Shown in pieces: positions 19,080 through 27,345 of a DNA stretch of 64,000 bases. A program made the translations under genes and the position numbers. Each line of letters opens with the position of its first letter. Positions within the stretch are counted from its first letter, which is position 1. Origin of the DNA: Trujillonella endophytica (lineage in GTDB: Bacteria; Actinomycetota; Actinomycetes; Mycobacteriales; Geodermatophilaceae); NCBI RefSeq assembly GCF_900110555.1, contig NZ_FOEE01000001.1, positions 496,001-560,000 on the forward strand. Reading direction: 5' to 3'. The notes beneath the pieces are model-generated. The model worked only from the letters and a program-made list of their open reading frames with translations. It did no database searches and had not been told where the DNA came from.

Positions 19080-19182
19080 CCCGGAAGTGTCCCCGACCCG
19101 GGTTCCCCCGCAGCGCGGAACCCGGGTCGGCTCAGGGGGTTCCCCGATGGGCAGGGGGCCTGCCGGCGGCCAGGCTCGTGGC

Positions 19183-19485
19183 ATGACCTCGCCAGTGCCT
19201 CCCCCCGCTCCCCGCCCGACCCTGCGGCGCGGCCGCACCGACACGATGCTCGGCGGCGTCTGCCGCGGGCTGGCCGACGCCACCGGGGTGGACGTCGTCC
19301 TGTGGCGGGTCGGCTTCCTCGCCCTCGCCCTCACCGGCGCGGGCCTGCTGATCTACCCGCTGCTGTGGGTGGTCCTGCCCGTCGAGCCATTGCCGGCCGG
19401 GGCCCGCCCGGCCCCCCTGGACCCGGTGGTGGAGCGGCTGCACACCAGCGTCAACGGCGCGCTCTCGGGTACGCGCAAGCGCTGA
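19183..19485 (+). CDS. PspC-domain membrane protein
   Basis: 100 aa from ATG 19183. The PspC signature is LRRGRTDTMLGGVCRGLA, then a helix pair LWRVGFLALALTGAGLLIY and LLWVVLPVE. PspC domains occur in phage-shock and envelope-stress proteins and small actinobacterial membrane proteins. No Shine-Dalgarno is obvious; CAGGCT lies 6 nt before the ATG, which could be a -10 element of a leaderless mRNA. The stop directly abuts the convergent gene's stop at 19486. Confidence 0.85.
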   Translation: MTSPVPPPAPRPTLRRGRTDTMLGGVCRGLADATGVDVVLWRVGFLALALTGAGLLIYPLLWVVLPVEPLPAGARPAPLDPVVERLHTSVNGALSGTRKR

Positions 19486-19680
19486 TCAGCTGCGCGCCGC
19501 GACCTGGCGCACGGTCTGGACGACGTAGACCACCGACAGCACGAAGAACAGCGCCCCGATCGCCGCGCGGATCTTCTCGTCGTCCAGACCCGCGCGGCGG
19601 GCCACGGGCGCGGCCACACCGTCGGCCACCTTCGCGCGCCAGCCCTGCAGACCTGCCTTGCCCACTGCGATCGCATCCAT
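19486..19680 (-). CDS. Small membrane-anchored hypothetical protein
   Basis: 64 aa from ATG 19680. An amphipathic N-terminal half with a 'DDEKIRAAIGALFF' segment leads into one membrane helix (about 40-57: IGALFFVLSVVYVVQTV) close to the C-terminus. No family recognised. Base composition and third-position GC fit a real gene, and it packs exactly against the PspC gene end to end. Confidence 0.55.
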   Translation of the reverse strand: MDAIAVGKAGLQGWRAKVADGVAAPVARRAGLDDEKIRAAIGALFFVLSVVYVVQTVRQVAARS

Positions 19681-19792
19681 GGCCGACCCCTACCCCGGGG
19701 CAGGGCCCTCGTACCCGCCCGCGGGCGGTGCCGGGCCGCTAGCGTCGGGCGCGCCGCCGATCCGCGCCGACGGCGACCTCAGGAGGCGCGCC

Positions 19793-20308
19793 ATGACCAC
19801 GTCCGAGAACCCGGCACCCCGCGGAACCCCGCCCCCCGCAGCGGCGAGCCCGCCGTGGTCCGGCGCGGCCCCGGCCCCGCCGCCCCCTCCCGGCTACGGG
19901 CAGCCGATGCCGGCCCCGCCCGTGGCCGACCAGTTCGCCCGCCCGGCCGGGCCGGTGGGGCGCATCCGGTCGACCGGCATGATGATCCTGCTGTTCTTCG
20001 TGACCCTCGGGATCTGGGCCTTCGTCTACTACTACCTGGTGCACGAGGAGATGAAGCGGCACAGCGGAGAGGGCCTCGGTGGGGTCTTCGCCGTGGTGAT
20101 CGCGATCATCTTCGGCCTCGTCAACCCGTTCCTGCTCAGCCACGAGGTCGGCCAGCTCTACGAGCGCAGCGGCCGCCAGCCACCGGTCACCGTGCTGACC
20201 GGCCTGTGGTTCTTCCCCGGTGCGCTGATCCTGGTCGGGCCGTTCATCTGGTTCGTCCGCACCAACCGCGCGCTCAACGAGTACTGGGCGGGGCTGGGCG
20301 CCCGCTGA
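19793..20308 (+). CDS. DUF4234-like integral membrane protein
   Basis: 171 aa from ATG 19793 with a strong AGGAGG 7 nt upstream. Residues 1-58 are Pro/Ala-rich and disordered. Three or four hydrophobic spans follow: MMILLFFVTLGIWAFVYYY, a GVFAVVIAIIFGLVNPFLL helix, and LTGLWFFPGALILVGPFIW. The pattern TLGIWAFVYYYLVHEEM and the terminal NRALNEYW fit DUF4234. Function unknown. The end overlaps the convergent methyltransferase gene by 35 bp. Confidence 0.75.
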   Translation: MTTSENPAPRGTPPPAAASPPWSGAAPAPPPPPGYGQPMPAPPVADQFARPAGPVGRIRSTGMMILLFFVTLGIWAFVYYYLVHEEMKRHSGEGLGGVFAVVIAIIFGLVNPFLLSHEVGQLYERSGRQPPVTVLTGLWFFPGALILVGPFIWFVRTNRALNEYWAGLGAR

Positions 20309-20975
20309 CCGCGGCGACCTCGCGCGCGCGGCCGGCGCCGGCCGAGCGCGGTACGGCGGTGCCGATGGCGAGCGGATGCACGATCGACGGCATGCCCGCC
20401 CAGGTCGCGCGGGCCGGCGGCGCCAGCGTGAAGGCGCCGGCCAGCAGCTCCAGGGTGGGCCGGTTGCAGACGCACCCGGCGGCGAACCGGCGCCAGGCCG
20501 GGGCGAGCCGGTCCTGTCGGCGCGCCAGCCGGGGGTCGGCGGAGCGGACGTGCTCCAGGTACAGCAGCCGCCCCTCGGGCCGCAGCACCCGCCGGAGCTC
20601 GGCGACGGCCGCGTCGGGGTCGGGGACCGTGCACAGCACGAGGGTGGACACCACCACGTCGAACGTGCCGTCGGCGAAGGGCAGGTCCTCGGCGCCGGCG
20701 CGCACGACCACCGCGTCCGGGCGCTGCCGCGCCGCCGTCCGTTCCAGGCGGCGGGCCATGGCCGGATCGGGCTCGGTGAGCACCAGCGGGTGCTGTCCCG
20801 GCGGATGGGCCTCGAGGTTCAGGCCGGTCCCGGCGCCGATCTCGAGGACCGACCCGGTGGCGCCGGCGAGCAGGGCCCGTCGGTGGGCGGCCATGCCGCG
20901 GCGCTCGCCCAGGGCGAGGAACGGGTCGTAGACGGCGGCGGTGAAGGCGGCGTACGTGCTGCGCAGGATCGTCAT
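20274..20975 (-). CDS. Class I SAM methyltransferase (Methyltransf_11/UbiE-like)
   Basis: 233 aa from ATG 20975. SAM motif I is VLEIGAGTGLN; motif II/III follow at LPFADGTFDVVVSTLVLCTV and LRRVLRPEGRLLYLEHVRS. The opening YAAFTAAVYDPFLALGERRG is typical of the phosphatidylethanolamine N-methyltransferase-like or arsenite/phospholipid methyltransferase group. Substrate uncertain. It is not related closely to the winged-helix methyltransferases elsewhere in the window. Confidence 0.82.
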   Translation of the reverse strand: MTILRSTYAAFTAAVYDPFLALGERRGMAAHRRALLAGATGSVLEIGAGTGLNLEAHPPGQHPLVLTEPDPAMARRLERTAARQRPDAVVVRAGAEDLPFADGTFDVVVSTLVLCTVPDPDAAVAELRRVLRPEGRLLYLEHVRSADPRLARRQDRLAPAWRRFAAGCVCNRPTLELLAGAFTLAPPARATWAGMPSIVHPLAIGTAVPRSAGAGRAREVAAVSGRPAPPSTR

Positions 20976-21064
20976 GGGCACAGCCCACCGGTGCCGCGGC
21001 AGGACTCGCTTCCCCGGAACGGGCCATGCCGCCGGTCTCCGGCCCGGACGGGCCATCCGCGCGG

Positions 21065-22183
21065 TCAGATCAGGCCGGAGCGGGCCGCGGCGGCGGCGGC
21101 CGCGGCCCGCGAGGGGGCGTCGAGCTTGATCCGGATGTTGGAGACGTGCCGGTGCACGGTGTGCGGCGAGAGCACCAGCGTCGCCGCGATCCGCTCGTCG
21201 GTCAGCCCGGCGGCGACCAGCCGGAGCACCTCGCGCTCCCGCTCGCTGAGGGTGCCGGCGCCGGGGCGCTCGCGGGGAGGCGGGGCCGCCGGGGGGCCGT
21301 CGGGGTGGTCGGCGGGGTCGGCCGGGTCAACGGGGTGGTCGGCGGGGTCGGCCGGGTCGTCCGCGAGGAACGCCCGGACCTCGCGGACGACGGCGTCCCG
21401 GTCGCCCAGCCAGGGCGGGTGCAGCTCCCCGGGCAGCAGCGTCAGCCGCGCGCCGGGGATCAGCGCCGCCAGTTCCCGGCCGAGCTGCACCGGGATGGCC
21501 CGGTCGCCGCGGCGGTGCAGGACGAGCGTCGGCGCCCGGACCCGCGGCGCCTCCTGCCGGACGTCGGTGGCGTAGACGGCCTCGAGCGCGCGGGCGGCGT
21601 CCTGCGCATCGGCCGAGGCGCGCTGCAGGTCGGCGAACGCCTGCCGGGTCGCGCGGTTCGTCCCCGGGACCCACACGTCGGCCAGCGCCCGGGAGCCGGC
21701 GCCCCAGTGCGCCCGGACCGTGGCCACCAGCGCCTCGCCGAGGCCGGGCGGGGCGATGGCGGAACCGTCGGCGAAGGCGCCGACGAGCACCAGCCGGGTC
21801 ACGACCCCGGGGCGGCGCGCGGCGAGCGCCACCGCGACGCACCCGCCGGTGGAGAAGCCGAGCACCGCCGCGGCGGGGATCTGCAGGGAGTCCAGGAGGG
21901 CGCCGACCACCTCGACGTCGTCGTCGAGCGAGGGCGGCGGTGCCCCCGCCGGGAGGCGGTCGGACAGACCCGTGCCGGGCCGGTCGTAGCGGACGACGCG
22001 GTGGTCGCGGGCCAGGGCGCCGACGAAGGCGCGGACCTCGGGGAACGCCCACTCCCGCTCGACATGCCCGATCCAGGGCGGCGGGAGCACCAGGGGCGGC
22101 CCGGAGCCGACCTCCGCGTAGGCGACGCGCCCCAGCGGCGTCGGGCAGAACCCGATCTGCTGCCGGAGCGGACGGCCGTCCAC
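21065..22183 (-). CDS. Alpha/beta hydrolase fused to a C-terminal LuxR helix-turn-helix
   Basis: 372 aa from GTG 22183. Residues about 10-270 are an alpha/beta hydrolase with YDRPGTGLSDR (oxyanion region) and nucleophile elbow GFSTGG (Ser111). A Pro/Asp/Ala linker (about 275-305) contains a duplicated decapeptide. Residues about 311-365 are a GerE/LuxR HTH: TLSEREREVLRLVAAGLTDE, then SPHTVHRHVSNIRIKL. The hydrolase part may sense or destroy a small-molecule ligand while the HTH binds DNA. The GTG is placed 7 nt after a TACGGT box, suggesting a leaderless mRNA and supporting the start. Confidence 0.82.
   Translation of the reverse strand: MDGRPLRQQIGFCPTPLGRVAYAEVGSGPPLVLPPPWIGHVEREWAFPEVRAFVGALARDHRVVRYDRPGTGLSDRLPAGAPPPSLDDDVEVVGALLDSLQIPAAAVLGFSTGGCVAVALAARRPGVVTRLVLVGAFADGSAIAPPGLGEALVATVRAHWGAGSRALADVWVPGTNRATRQAFADLQRASADAQDAARALEAVYATDVRQEAPRVRAPTLVLHRRGDRAIPVQLGRELAALIPGARLTLLPGELHPPWLGDRDAVVREVRAFLADDPADPADHPVDPADPADHPDGPPAAPPPRERPGAGTLSEREREVLRLVAAGLTDERIAATLVLSPHTVHRHVSNIRIKLDAPSRAAAAAAAARSGLI
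21301..21360 (+). repeat. Two tandem 30-bp units inside the hydrolase-LuxR gene
   Basis: The unit starting CGGGGTGGTCGGCGGGGTCG occurs at 21301-21330 and 21331-21360 and differs only in the last two bases. It encodes a duplicated Asp-Pro-Ala-Asp-rich decapeptide in the linker between hydrolase and HTH. Thirty bases keep the frame, so unit number can vary without breaking the protein. Confidence 0.85.
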
Positions 22184-22190
22184 GCGGGCG

Positions 22191-22196
22191 ACCGTA
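22191..22196 (-). promoter_or_regulatory. -10 box of a probable leaderless transcript
   Basis: TACGGT on the minus strand fits the actinobacterial TAnnnT -10 consensus and ends 7 nt before the GTG of the hydrolase-LuxR gene, leaving no room for a leader. Confidence 0.5.
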
Positions 22197-22281
22197 GACC
22201 CGGGGAGCGGGCCCTCACCACCCCCCGGATGGCCGGTTCGGGCGATGAGACCGGACCCCGGGCGCGGCCAGGCTCGGCGGC

Positions 22282-23232
22282 ATGACCTCCGCACCCCGGC
22301 TCCCGCTCCTCGACGACAGGCCCTTCCTCACCGACGGCGGCCTCGAGACCGACCTGATCTTCCTGCAGGGCGTCGACCTGCCCGAGTTCGCCGCCTTCCC
22401 CCTCCTGGAGACCGCCGACGGCACCGCCCGGCTGCGCGACTACTACGAGGGCTACCTCGCCATCGCCCGCGAGCACGACACCGGGTTCGTCCTGGAGACG
22501 CCGACGTGGCGGGCGAGCTCGGGATGGGGGGAGCGCCTCGGGTACGACGCGGCCGGCCTGGACCGGGTGAACCGGCTCGCCGTCGCGCTGCTCGCCGGGC
22601 TGCGCGACCGGGAGGCCGGCCGGGACCTGCCGGCGCTGCTGAGCGGCAACATCGGCCCGCAGGCCGACGCCTACGCCCCGGACACGATGCTGACCGCCGA
22701 GCGGGCGCAGGCCTACCACGCGCCGCAGATCGACACCTTCGCCGACGCCGGCGTCGACCTCGTGACCGCGCTGACGATCACCTACGTCGAGGAGGCGGTC
22801 GGGATCGTCCGGGCCGCCGTCGCCGCCGGCGTGCCCGCCGTCGTCTCCTTCACGGTCGAGACCGACGGCCGGCTGCCCAGCGGCCGGGCCCTCGGCGAGG
22901 CGGTGACCGCGCTCGACGACGCCACCGACGGCGCGGCGGCCCACCTGATGGTCAACTGCGCCCACCCGTCCCACTTCGCCGGCGCCCTGGAACCCGGCGC
23001 CGCGTGGACCGGGCGGATCCGGGGGATCCGGGCCAACGCCTCGACCCGCAGTCACGCCGAACTCGACGAGGCCGAGACCCTCGACGACGGCGATCCGGCG
23101 GACCTGGGCCGCCGGTACGGCGAGCTGTCCCTGCTGCTGCCGCGGCTCGCGGTGGCGGGCGGTTGCTGCGGCACCGACACCCGCCACGTGGAGGCGATCG
23201 CCCGGGAGTGGCCGGCGGTGGCCCGGCTCTGA
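22282..23232 (+). CDS. mmuM: Homocysteine S-methyltransferase
   Basis: 316 aa from ATG 22282. Zinc-binding cysteines are at NCAHP (Cys226) and GGCCGTDTRH (Cys295, Cys296), the signature of the homocysteine-binding domain. LTDGGLETDLIFLQG opens the barrel. It transfers a methyl group from S-methylmethionine or SAM to homocysteine, making methionine. Length matches stand-alone MmuM-type enzymes rather than MetH. The upstream gene is divergent. No SAM riboswitch is visible in the 98 bp between them. Confidence 0.85.
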   Translation: MTSAPRLPLLDDRPFLTDGGLETDLIFLQGVDLPEFAAFPLLETADGTARLRDYYEGYLAIAREHDTGFVLETPTWRASSGWGERLGYDAAGLDRVNRLAVALLAGLRDREAGRDLPALLSGNIGPQADAYAPDTMLTAERAQAYHAPQIDTFADAGVDLVTALTITYVEEAVGIVRAAVAAGVPAVVSFTVETDGRLPSGRALGEAVTALDDATDGAAAHLMVNCAHPSHFAGALEPGAAWTGRIRGIRANASTRSHAELDEAETLDDGDPADLGRRYGELSLLLPRLAVAGGCCGTDTRHVEAIAREWPAVARL

Positions 23233-23333
23233 CCCCCCGGCGGCGCGCGGGACGGCGGGGGAGCGGCCGTCACCTCCGGGTCGGCCGGCCGTTGTACGGG
23301 GCGACCTGCCCCCGGCCCCTGGAGCAAGCGCCC

Positions 23334-24194
23334 GTGCGTCGTCTCGTCGTCCCCGCCCTCGCCGCGATCGCCGTCGTCCTCGGCCTCGCCGTCCCCGCCT
23401 CGGCGACCCCGCAGCCGCCCGAGCCGCTGGAGTACGTCGCCCTCGGCGACTCCTACAGCGCGGCCTCCGGTGTCCTGCCGCTGGACCCGACCGCGTCGCC
23501 GCTGTGTTTGCGCTCCACGCGGAACTACCCGCACGTCCTGGCCGCGCGCCTGGGGGCCCGGCTCACCGACGTGACCTGCGGTGCCGCCGAGACCACCCAC
23601 TTCCGGACGGCGCAGTACCCGGGCGTGGCCCCGCAGCTGGACGCGCTCGACGCGGGGACCGACCTGGTCACCATGACGATCGGCGGCAACGACAGCAGCG
23701 TGTTCATCGGCGCGATCCTCGCGTGCGGGGTCGCCGGGACCGCCAGCCTCGGGCTGGGCAGCCCCTGCGCGGACCAGTACGGCTCCTCGTTCACCGACAC
23801 CGTCGAGGGCACCACCTACCCGGCCCTGGTGCAGGCGTTGCGCGACGTCCGGGCGGCCGCGCCGCACGCCCGCGTCGTGATCGTGGGCTACCCCTGGATC
23901 CTTCCGGCCGCGGGCGGCTGCTTCCCGCTCATGCCGGTGGCCCGCGGCGACGTCCCCTACCTGCGGAACCTGCAGGCCACCCTCAACGGCGCCATCGAGC
24001 GCGCCGCCCGTCGGACCGGTGCGACCTACGTCGACATGTCCCGCGTCTCCGAGGGGCGCGACGCCTGCCGGCCGATCGGCGTCCGGTGGGTCGAGCCTGT
24101 GCTGGTCGGCACCAACCCGGTGATCGTGCACCCGAACGCGCTGGGGGAGCAGGCGATCGCCGAGCAGGTCGCGCGGGCGCTGCCCGGCCGCTGA
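23334..24194 (+). CDS. Secreted SGNH/GDSL-family esterase or lipase
   Basis: 286 aa from GTG 23334 with GGAG upstream. A signal peptide (basic VRR, hydrophobic core, PASA cleavage after residue about 24) sends it outside the cell. Block I is YVALGDSYSAASG with nucleophile Ser40, block III is TIGGND, and block V VHPNALGE carries the catalytic His. Six cysteines in spaced pairs suggest disulfides, as in the Streptomyces SGNH lipases. It would hydrolyse acyl esters extracellularly. Confidence 0.9.
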   Translation: MRRLVVPALAAIAVVLGLAVPASATPQPPEPLEYVALGDSYSAASGVLPLDPTASPLCLRSTRNYPHVLAARLGARLTDVTCGAAETTHFRTAQYPGVAPQLDALDAGTDLVTMTIGGNDSSVFIGAILACGVAGTASLGLGSPCADQYGSSFTDTVEGTTYPALVQALRDVRAAAPHARVVIVGYPWILPAAGGCFPLMPVARGDVPYLRNLQATLNGAIERAARRTGATYVDMSRVSEGRDACRPIGVRWVEPVLVGTNPVIVHPNALGEQAIAEQVARALPGR

Positions 24195-24200
24195 CGCGGG

Positions 24201-24233
24201 GCGGCCGCACCGGGACCCGCCCGGTGCGGCCGC
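24201..24233 (+). terminator. Strong stem-loop after the GDSL esterase gene
   Basis: Fourteen-base arms GCGGCCGCACCGGG and CCCGGTGCGGCCGC around a 5-nt loop, starting 7 nt after the stop. There is no T run, as usual for G+C-rich actinobacteria. Confidence 0.7.
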
Positions 24234-24311
24234 CCGTTCCTCCGCCGTCACGCCGGCGAAACAGCCCGCTGGTTGCCTTGTCCCCGACCGCCCCGCCGTT
24301 CCGGAGGACCC

Positions 24312-25292
24312 ATGAGCAGCCGACTCACCGAGCTCGAGCGCGAGGCCCGCATGGGAGCCCTCGGCACCGAGACCAGCGACCGCGAGGTGCGCCGGATCAG
24401 CCTCGCCGGCCTCCCCGGCCGCCGCGCCGAGATCGCCGCGCAGCTGTGGGCGGCGGCCACCGACATCGGCTTCTTCCAGGTCGTCGACCACGGGATCACC
24501 GCCGAGGAGATCGACGTCGCCTTCGCCGCGGCGCAGGCCTTCTTCGCCCTGCCGGCCGAGGTCAAGGCCCGGCGCCCGCTGGACCGGGCGCTCAACGCCG
24601 GCTGGGAGTCCAAGTCACAGGTGCGCCCCTCGATCGGCACCCCCGACGAGAAGGAGTCCTTCCAGGTCACCCTCCCGCACATGGCCGGGCGCTGGCCGAC
24701 CGACGAGGAGCTGGCCGGCTTCCGCGCGACCATGCTCGGCTTCGAGGCGCGCTGCCGGCAGGTCGCTCTGGACGTGCTCTCCTGCTTCGCGGTCGAGCTG
24801 GGCTTCGACCCGGACTTCTTCGCCCGGGCGCACGACCCGGCCGCGCCGGACTACCGGAGCGCGCTGCGGCTGCTGCACTACTTCCCCGTCTCGCCGGAGG
24901 CCGCGGCCCGGACCGACCTGTGGCGGGCCGGCGCGCACACCGACTTCGACTGCCTCACCCTGCTGTTCCAGCGGCCCGGCCAGGGCGGCCTGCAGGTGCT
25001 GCCCGGCGCCGAGGCCGAGGGGCAGGCCTGGACGCCGGTCGACCCCGCCGGCGACGCGATCACCTGCAACATCGGCGACATGCTGACCCGGTGGAGCGAC
25101 GGCGTCCTCCCGTCGAACTTCCACCGGGTGAAGGCGCCGGGCCCCGGCGACGACCTCGGACCGCGGTACAGCATCGCCTTCTTCGCGCAGGCCAACGCCG
25201 ACGTCGTCATCGAGAGCCCCGGCGGCACCTACCCCCCGATCACCGCCGGGGACTTCGTGCAGGAGCGGATCCGCGCCAACTACGCGAGGTAG
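24312..25292 (+). CDS. 2-oxoglutarate/Fe(II) oxygenase, isopenicillin N synthase-like
   Basis: 326 aa from ATG 24312 with GGAGG 7 nt upstream. The N-terminal DIGFFQVVDHGI is the DIOX_N signature. The iron facial triad is HTD (AGAHTDFDCLTLL) plus the His of SNFHRV, and the 2OG-binding Arg is in RYSIAFF. The enzyme class hydroxylates or desaturates small molecules. No neighbour identifies the substrate. It ends one base from the convergent PNPOx-like gene. Confidence 0.9.
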   Translation: MSSRLTELEREARMGALGTETSDREVRRISLAGLPGRRAEIAAQLWAAATDIGFFQVVDHGITAEEIDVAFAAAQAFFALPAEVKARRPLDRALNAGWESKSQVRPSIGTPDEKESFQVTLPHMAGRWPTDEELAGFRATMLGFEARCRQVALDVLSCFAVELGFDPDFFARAHDPAAPDYRSALRLLHYFPVSPEAAARTDLWRAGAHTDFDCLTLLFQRPGQGGLQVLPGAEAEGQAWTPVDPAGDAITCNIGDMLTRWSDGVLPSNFHRVKAPGPGDDLGPRYSIAFFAQANADVVIESPGGTYPPITAGDFVQERIRANYAR

Positions 25293-25293
25293 G

Positions 25294-25899
25294 TCAGCCG
25301 GGCAGCGGCCGGCACCGCCATCCGCCGCCGGTGCGCACGTACTGGAGCCGGCGGCTGGCGGTCCGGGCCGAGGCGGCCCAGAAGGTCATCTCGCGCGGGC
25401 GCAGCCGGAACCCGACCCACGAGCCGGCCGGCCCGGCCGCCGGGTCCTCGGTCCAGGCGGCCCACCGGGACACCCGCTCGGCCAGCGGCAGCGCGGCGAG
25501 CTCACCGGTGTTCAGCCGGGCCAGCCGCCGCAGGTAGTCCGAGCGGGCGGCCCACGCAGCGGCGGCCGGGCCGTCGTCGTCGCGGACGACGTCGCCGCGG
25601 ACCAGCAGCTGGCGGCCGAAGTCGGGCCACAGGACGACGATGCCCGCCCGCGGGAGCGCGGCCAGCTCGGCCACCTTCCGGCTGTCGCGGGCGGTGTGGA
25701 AGGCGAACCCGGACTCGTCGAACGCGCTGAGCAGCACGGTGCGGGCGTCGGGATAGCCGTCCTCGCCGATCGTCGACAGCGTCACCCGGGGGCGCTCGGG
25801 GTCCTCGTCGGGCGGCAGCCAGGCGCGGGCGAGCGCGAACGGGTCGGCCGGGGGAGCGCCGTCGGCGTGCACCTCGGCGCCGGGCAGGACCTCCGTCAC
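25294..25899 (-). CDS. Pyridoxamine 5'-phosphate oxidase-family flavoprotein
   Basis: 201 aa from GTG 25899. The FMN-binding split-barrel reads RVTLSTIGEDGYPDARTVLL, FAFHTARDSRKVAELAALPR and VVLWPDFGRQLLVRGDV; the C-terminus GSWVGFRLRPREMTFW resembles the PdxH dimerisation region. It could be a true PNP/PMP oxidase or a related FMN reductase serving the oxidase next to it. Its GTG overlaps the stop of the FAD oxidase by 4 bp, so the two products are made together. This favours a catabolic redox role over cofactor synthesis. Confidence 0.75.
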   Translation of the reverse strand: MTEVLPGAEVHADGAPPADPFALARAWLPPDEDPERPRVTLSTIGEDGYPDARTVLLSAFDESGFAFHTARDSRKVAELAALPRAGIVVLWPDFGRQLLVRGDVVRDDDGPAAAAWAARSDYLRRLARLNTGELAALPLAERVSRWAAWTEDPAAGPAGSWVGFRLRPREMTFWAASARTASRRLQYVRTGGGWRCRPLPG

Positions 25900-27251
25900 C
25901 GGATCGCGCCCTTGGTGGGGCCGTCGTAGTCGGGGTTGAGCTTGCCCGGGTTGAGCAGGCCCTGCGGGTCGGTGTCGCGGGCCGTGGCGATCGTGCGGCC
26001 GAGCTCGAAGTCGACGTTCCACTGGTGCGGGTTGTGCACGCCCACGCCGAGGGCGTTCAGCGCGGCGATCCCGTCGAGCACCTGCTCGGGGCTGCGGTAG
26101 ATCCCGGCGAGCATCCCGATCGGCACCGTGTGCCCGGCCTCGATGTGCAGCAGGCCGCCCTCGTAGACGGCGTGCACCTCGTCGATCCGCTCGACCAGGG
26201 CGTCGCCGGAGACCTCGACGTGGAACCACACGCCCGGCTGGGACTTCTGCAGCCATTCGATGGGGTGGTTGTAGCTGAGCATGCTCAGCGAGAGCACGAC
26301 CTGCGGGCCGGTCCGGACGTCCTCGACCCGCCCGCCGGCTCCTTCGATCAGCGCGGTCGCCGCCGCGACGGTGCGCTCGTCGGCGATCATCCGCAGGCCG
26401 GCCCGCCCGGCGGGGAAGGCCGGGTCCGGGGGCAGGGCGGCGGTGACCTCCGGGGTGTCGGCGGAGACCAGCCGGGGGAGCGGGTCGAGCCGGCCCAGCT
26501 CGCGCAGCACCGACAGGGCGCCGGGGAAGTCGGGGAAGCTCGCGTACACCCCGCGCCACTCCTGCAGCGGCTCCAGCGCCACGGTGGCCCGGGCGATCAC
26601 CCCGGCCGTGCCGTAGTTGTGCACGAAGCGCTGCGCGTCGTCCCCCTCGACGTGCACGAGGTCGGGGGAGCCGGTCGCGTGGACGACGTCGAGGGCGAGC
26701 ACGAAGCCCATGTCGTTGGAGCCGTGGGCGATCGTCCCGGTGCCGCCGGAGCCGCCGCCGAGGAAGCCGCCGAGCGAGGACTGGGCCGTCGAGGGGTACA
26801 TCCACAGCTGCTGGCCCGTCTCGGCCGCGGCGCGCTCCAGGGCCACCATCGGCGCGCCGGCCTCCGCGGTGATCCAGCCGTCCCCGACCTCGACGACGGC
26901 CCGCGCTCGGGAGGTGTCGAGCACCAGCCCGCCGGCCATGGGGATCGCCTGGCCGTAGTTCCCGGTGCCCTTGCCGCGGGGGGTGACCGGGACGCCGTGC
27001 CGGACCGCCGCCGCGACCACCCGCCCGATGTCCTCGGCCGTCGTCGGCCAGGCGACCAGGTCCGCGACGCCCAGCGGGAGCAGCTCGGTGATGATCGGGC
27101 TCATCCGCGCGCCGTCCACCGAGGCCCGCTCGCGGGCGCGCAGGTCGCTGGTCACGTTGCGGCCGCCCAGCAGGGCGACGAGCTCGGCCTCCAGGGCGGC
27201 GAGGGCGGCGGCGGGCAGGGGGGCCGGGTCATGCGCGAGCGAGACGGTCAC
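25896..27251 (-). CDS. FAD-binding (PCMH/VAO-type) oxidase
   Basis: 451 aa from GTG 27251, with TGAGG just upstream. The PCMH domain shows PRGKGTGNYGQAIPMAGGLV, LDTSRA and GGFLGGGSGGTGTIAHGSND, the classic pyrophosphate-binding loops; the C-terminal FAD-oxidase_C half ends DPQGLLNPGKLNPDYDGP. Relatives oxidise hydroxy acids, alcohols or phenols using O2 or another acceptor. It heads a two-gene minus-strand unit with the PNPOx-like gene and is divergent from the reductase operon at 27346, with only 94 bp between the two starts. Confidence 0.82.
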   Translation of the reverse strand: MTVSLAHDPAPLPAAALAALEAELVALLGGRNVTSDLRARERASVDGARMSPIITELLPLGVADLVAWPTTAEDIGRVVAAAVRHGVPVTPRGKGTGNYGQAIPMAGGLVLDTSRARAVVEVGDGWITAEAGAPMVALERAAAETGQQLWMYPSTAQSSLGGFLGGGSGGTGTIAHGSNDMGFVLALDVVHATGSPDLVHVEGDDAQRFVHNYGTAGVIARATVALEPLQEWRGVYASFPDFPGALSVLRELGRLDPLPRLVSADTPEVTAALPPDPAFPAGRAGLRMIADERTVAAATALIEGAGGRVEDVRTGPQVVLSLSMLSYNHPIEWLQKSQPGVWFHVEVSGDALVERIDEVHAVYEGGLLHIEAGHTVPIGMLAGIYRSPEQVLDGIAALNALGVGVHNPHQWNVDFELGRTIATARDTDPQGLLNPGKLNPDYDGPTKGAIR

Positions 27252-27284
27252 CCCCTCAGGAGAACCGCCCGCGGTTCCGCCCGT

Positions 27285-27300
27285 GTCACCTCCGTGTGAC
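27285..27300. promoter_or_regulatory. Inverted repeat in the divergent promoter of the catabolic locus
   Basis: GTCAC-CTCCGT-GTGAC lies in the 94 bp between the FAD oxidase and reductase genes. Five-base arms with a 6-bp spacer suit a dimeric repressor that could switch both units. The evidence is the position and symmetry only. Confidence 0.3.
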
Positions 27301-27345
27301 CTCTCTGGGACACGATCGGCACGCGGCTCTGTTCGGATCGGTTCC

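Noticed and set aside
21301-21360. CRISPR-like or regulatory tandem repeat
   Set aside because: Only two units, no spacers, in frame inside a gene. It is a coding linker duplication.
22184-22281. SAM or cobalamin riboswitch before the homocysteine methyltransferase
   Set aside because: The 98 bp intergenic region is too short and shows none of the conserved blocks.
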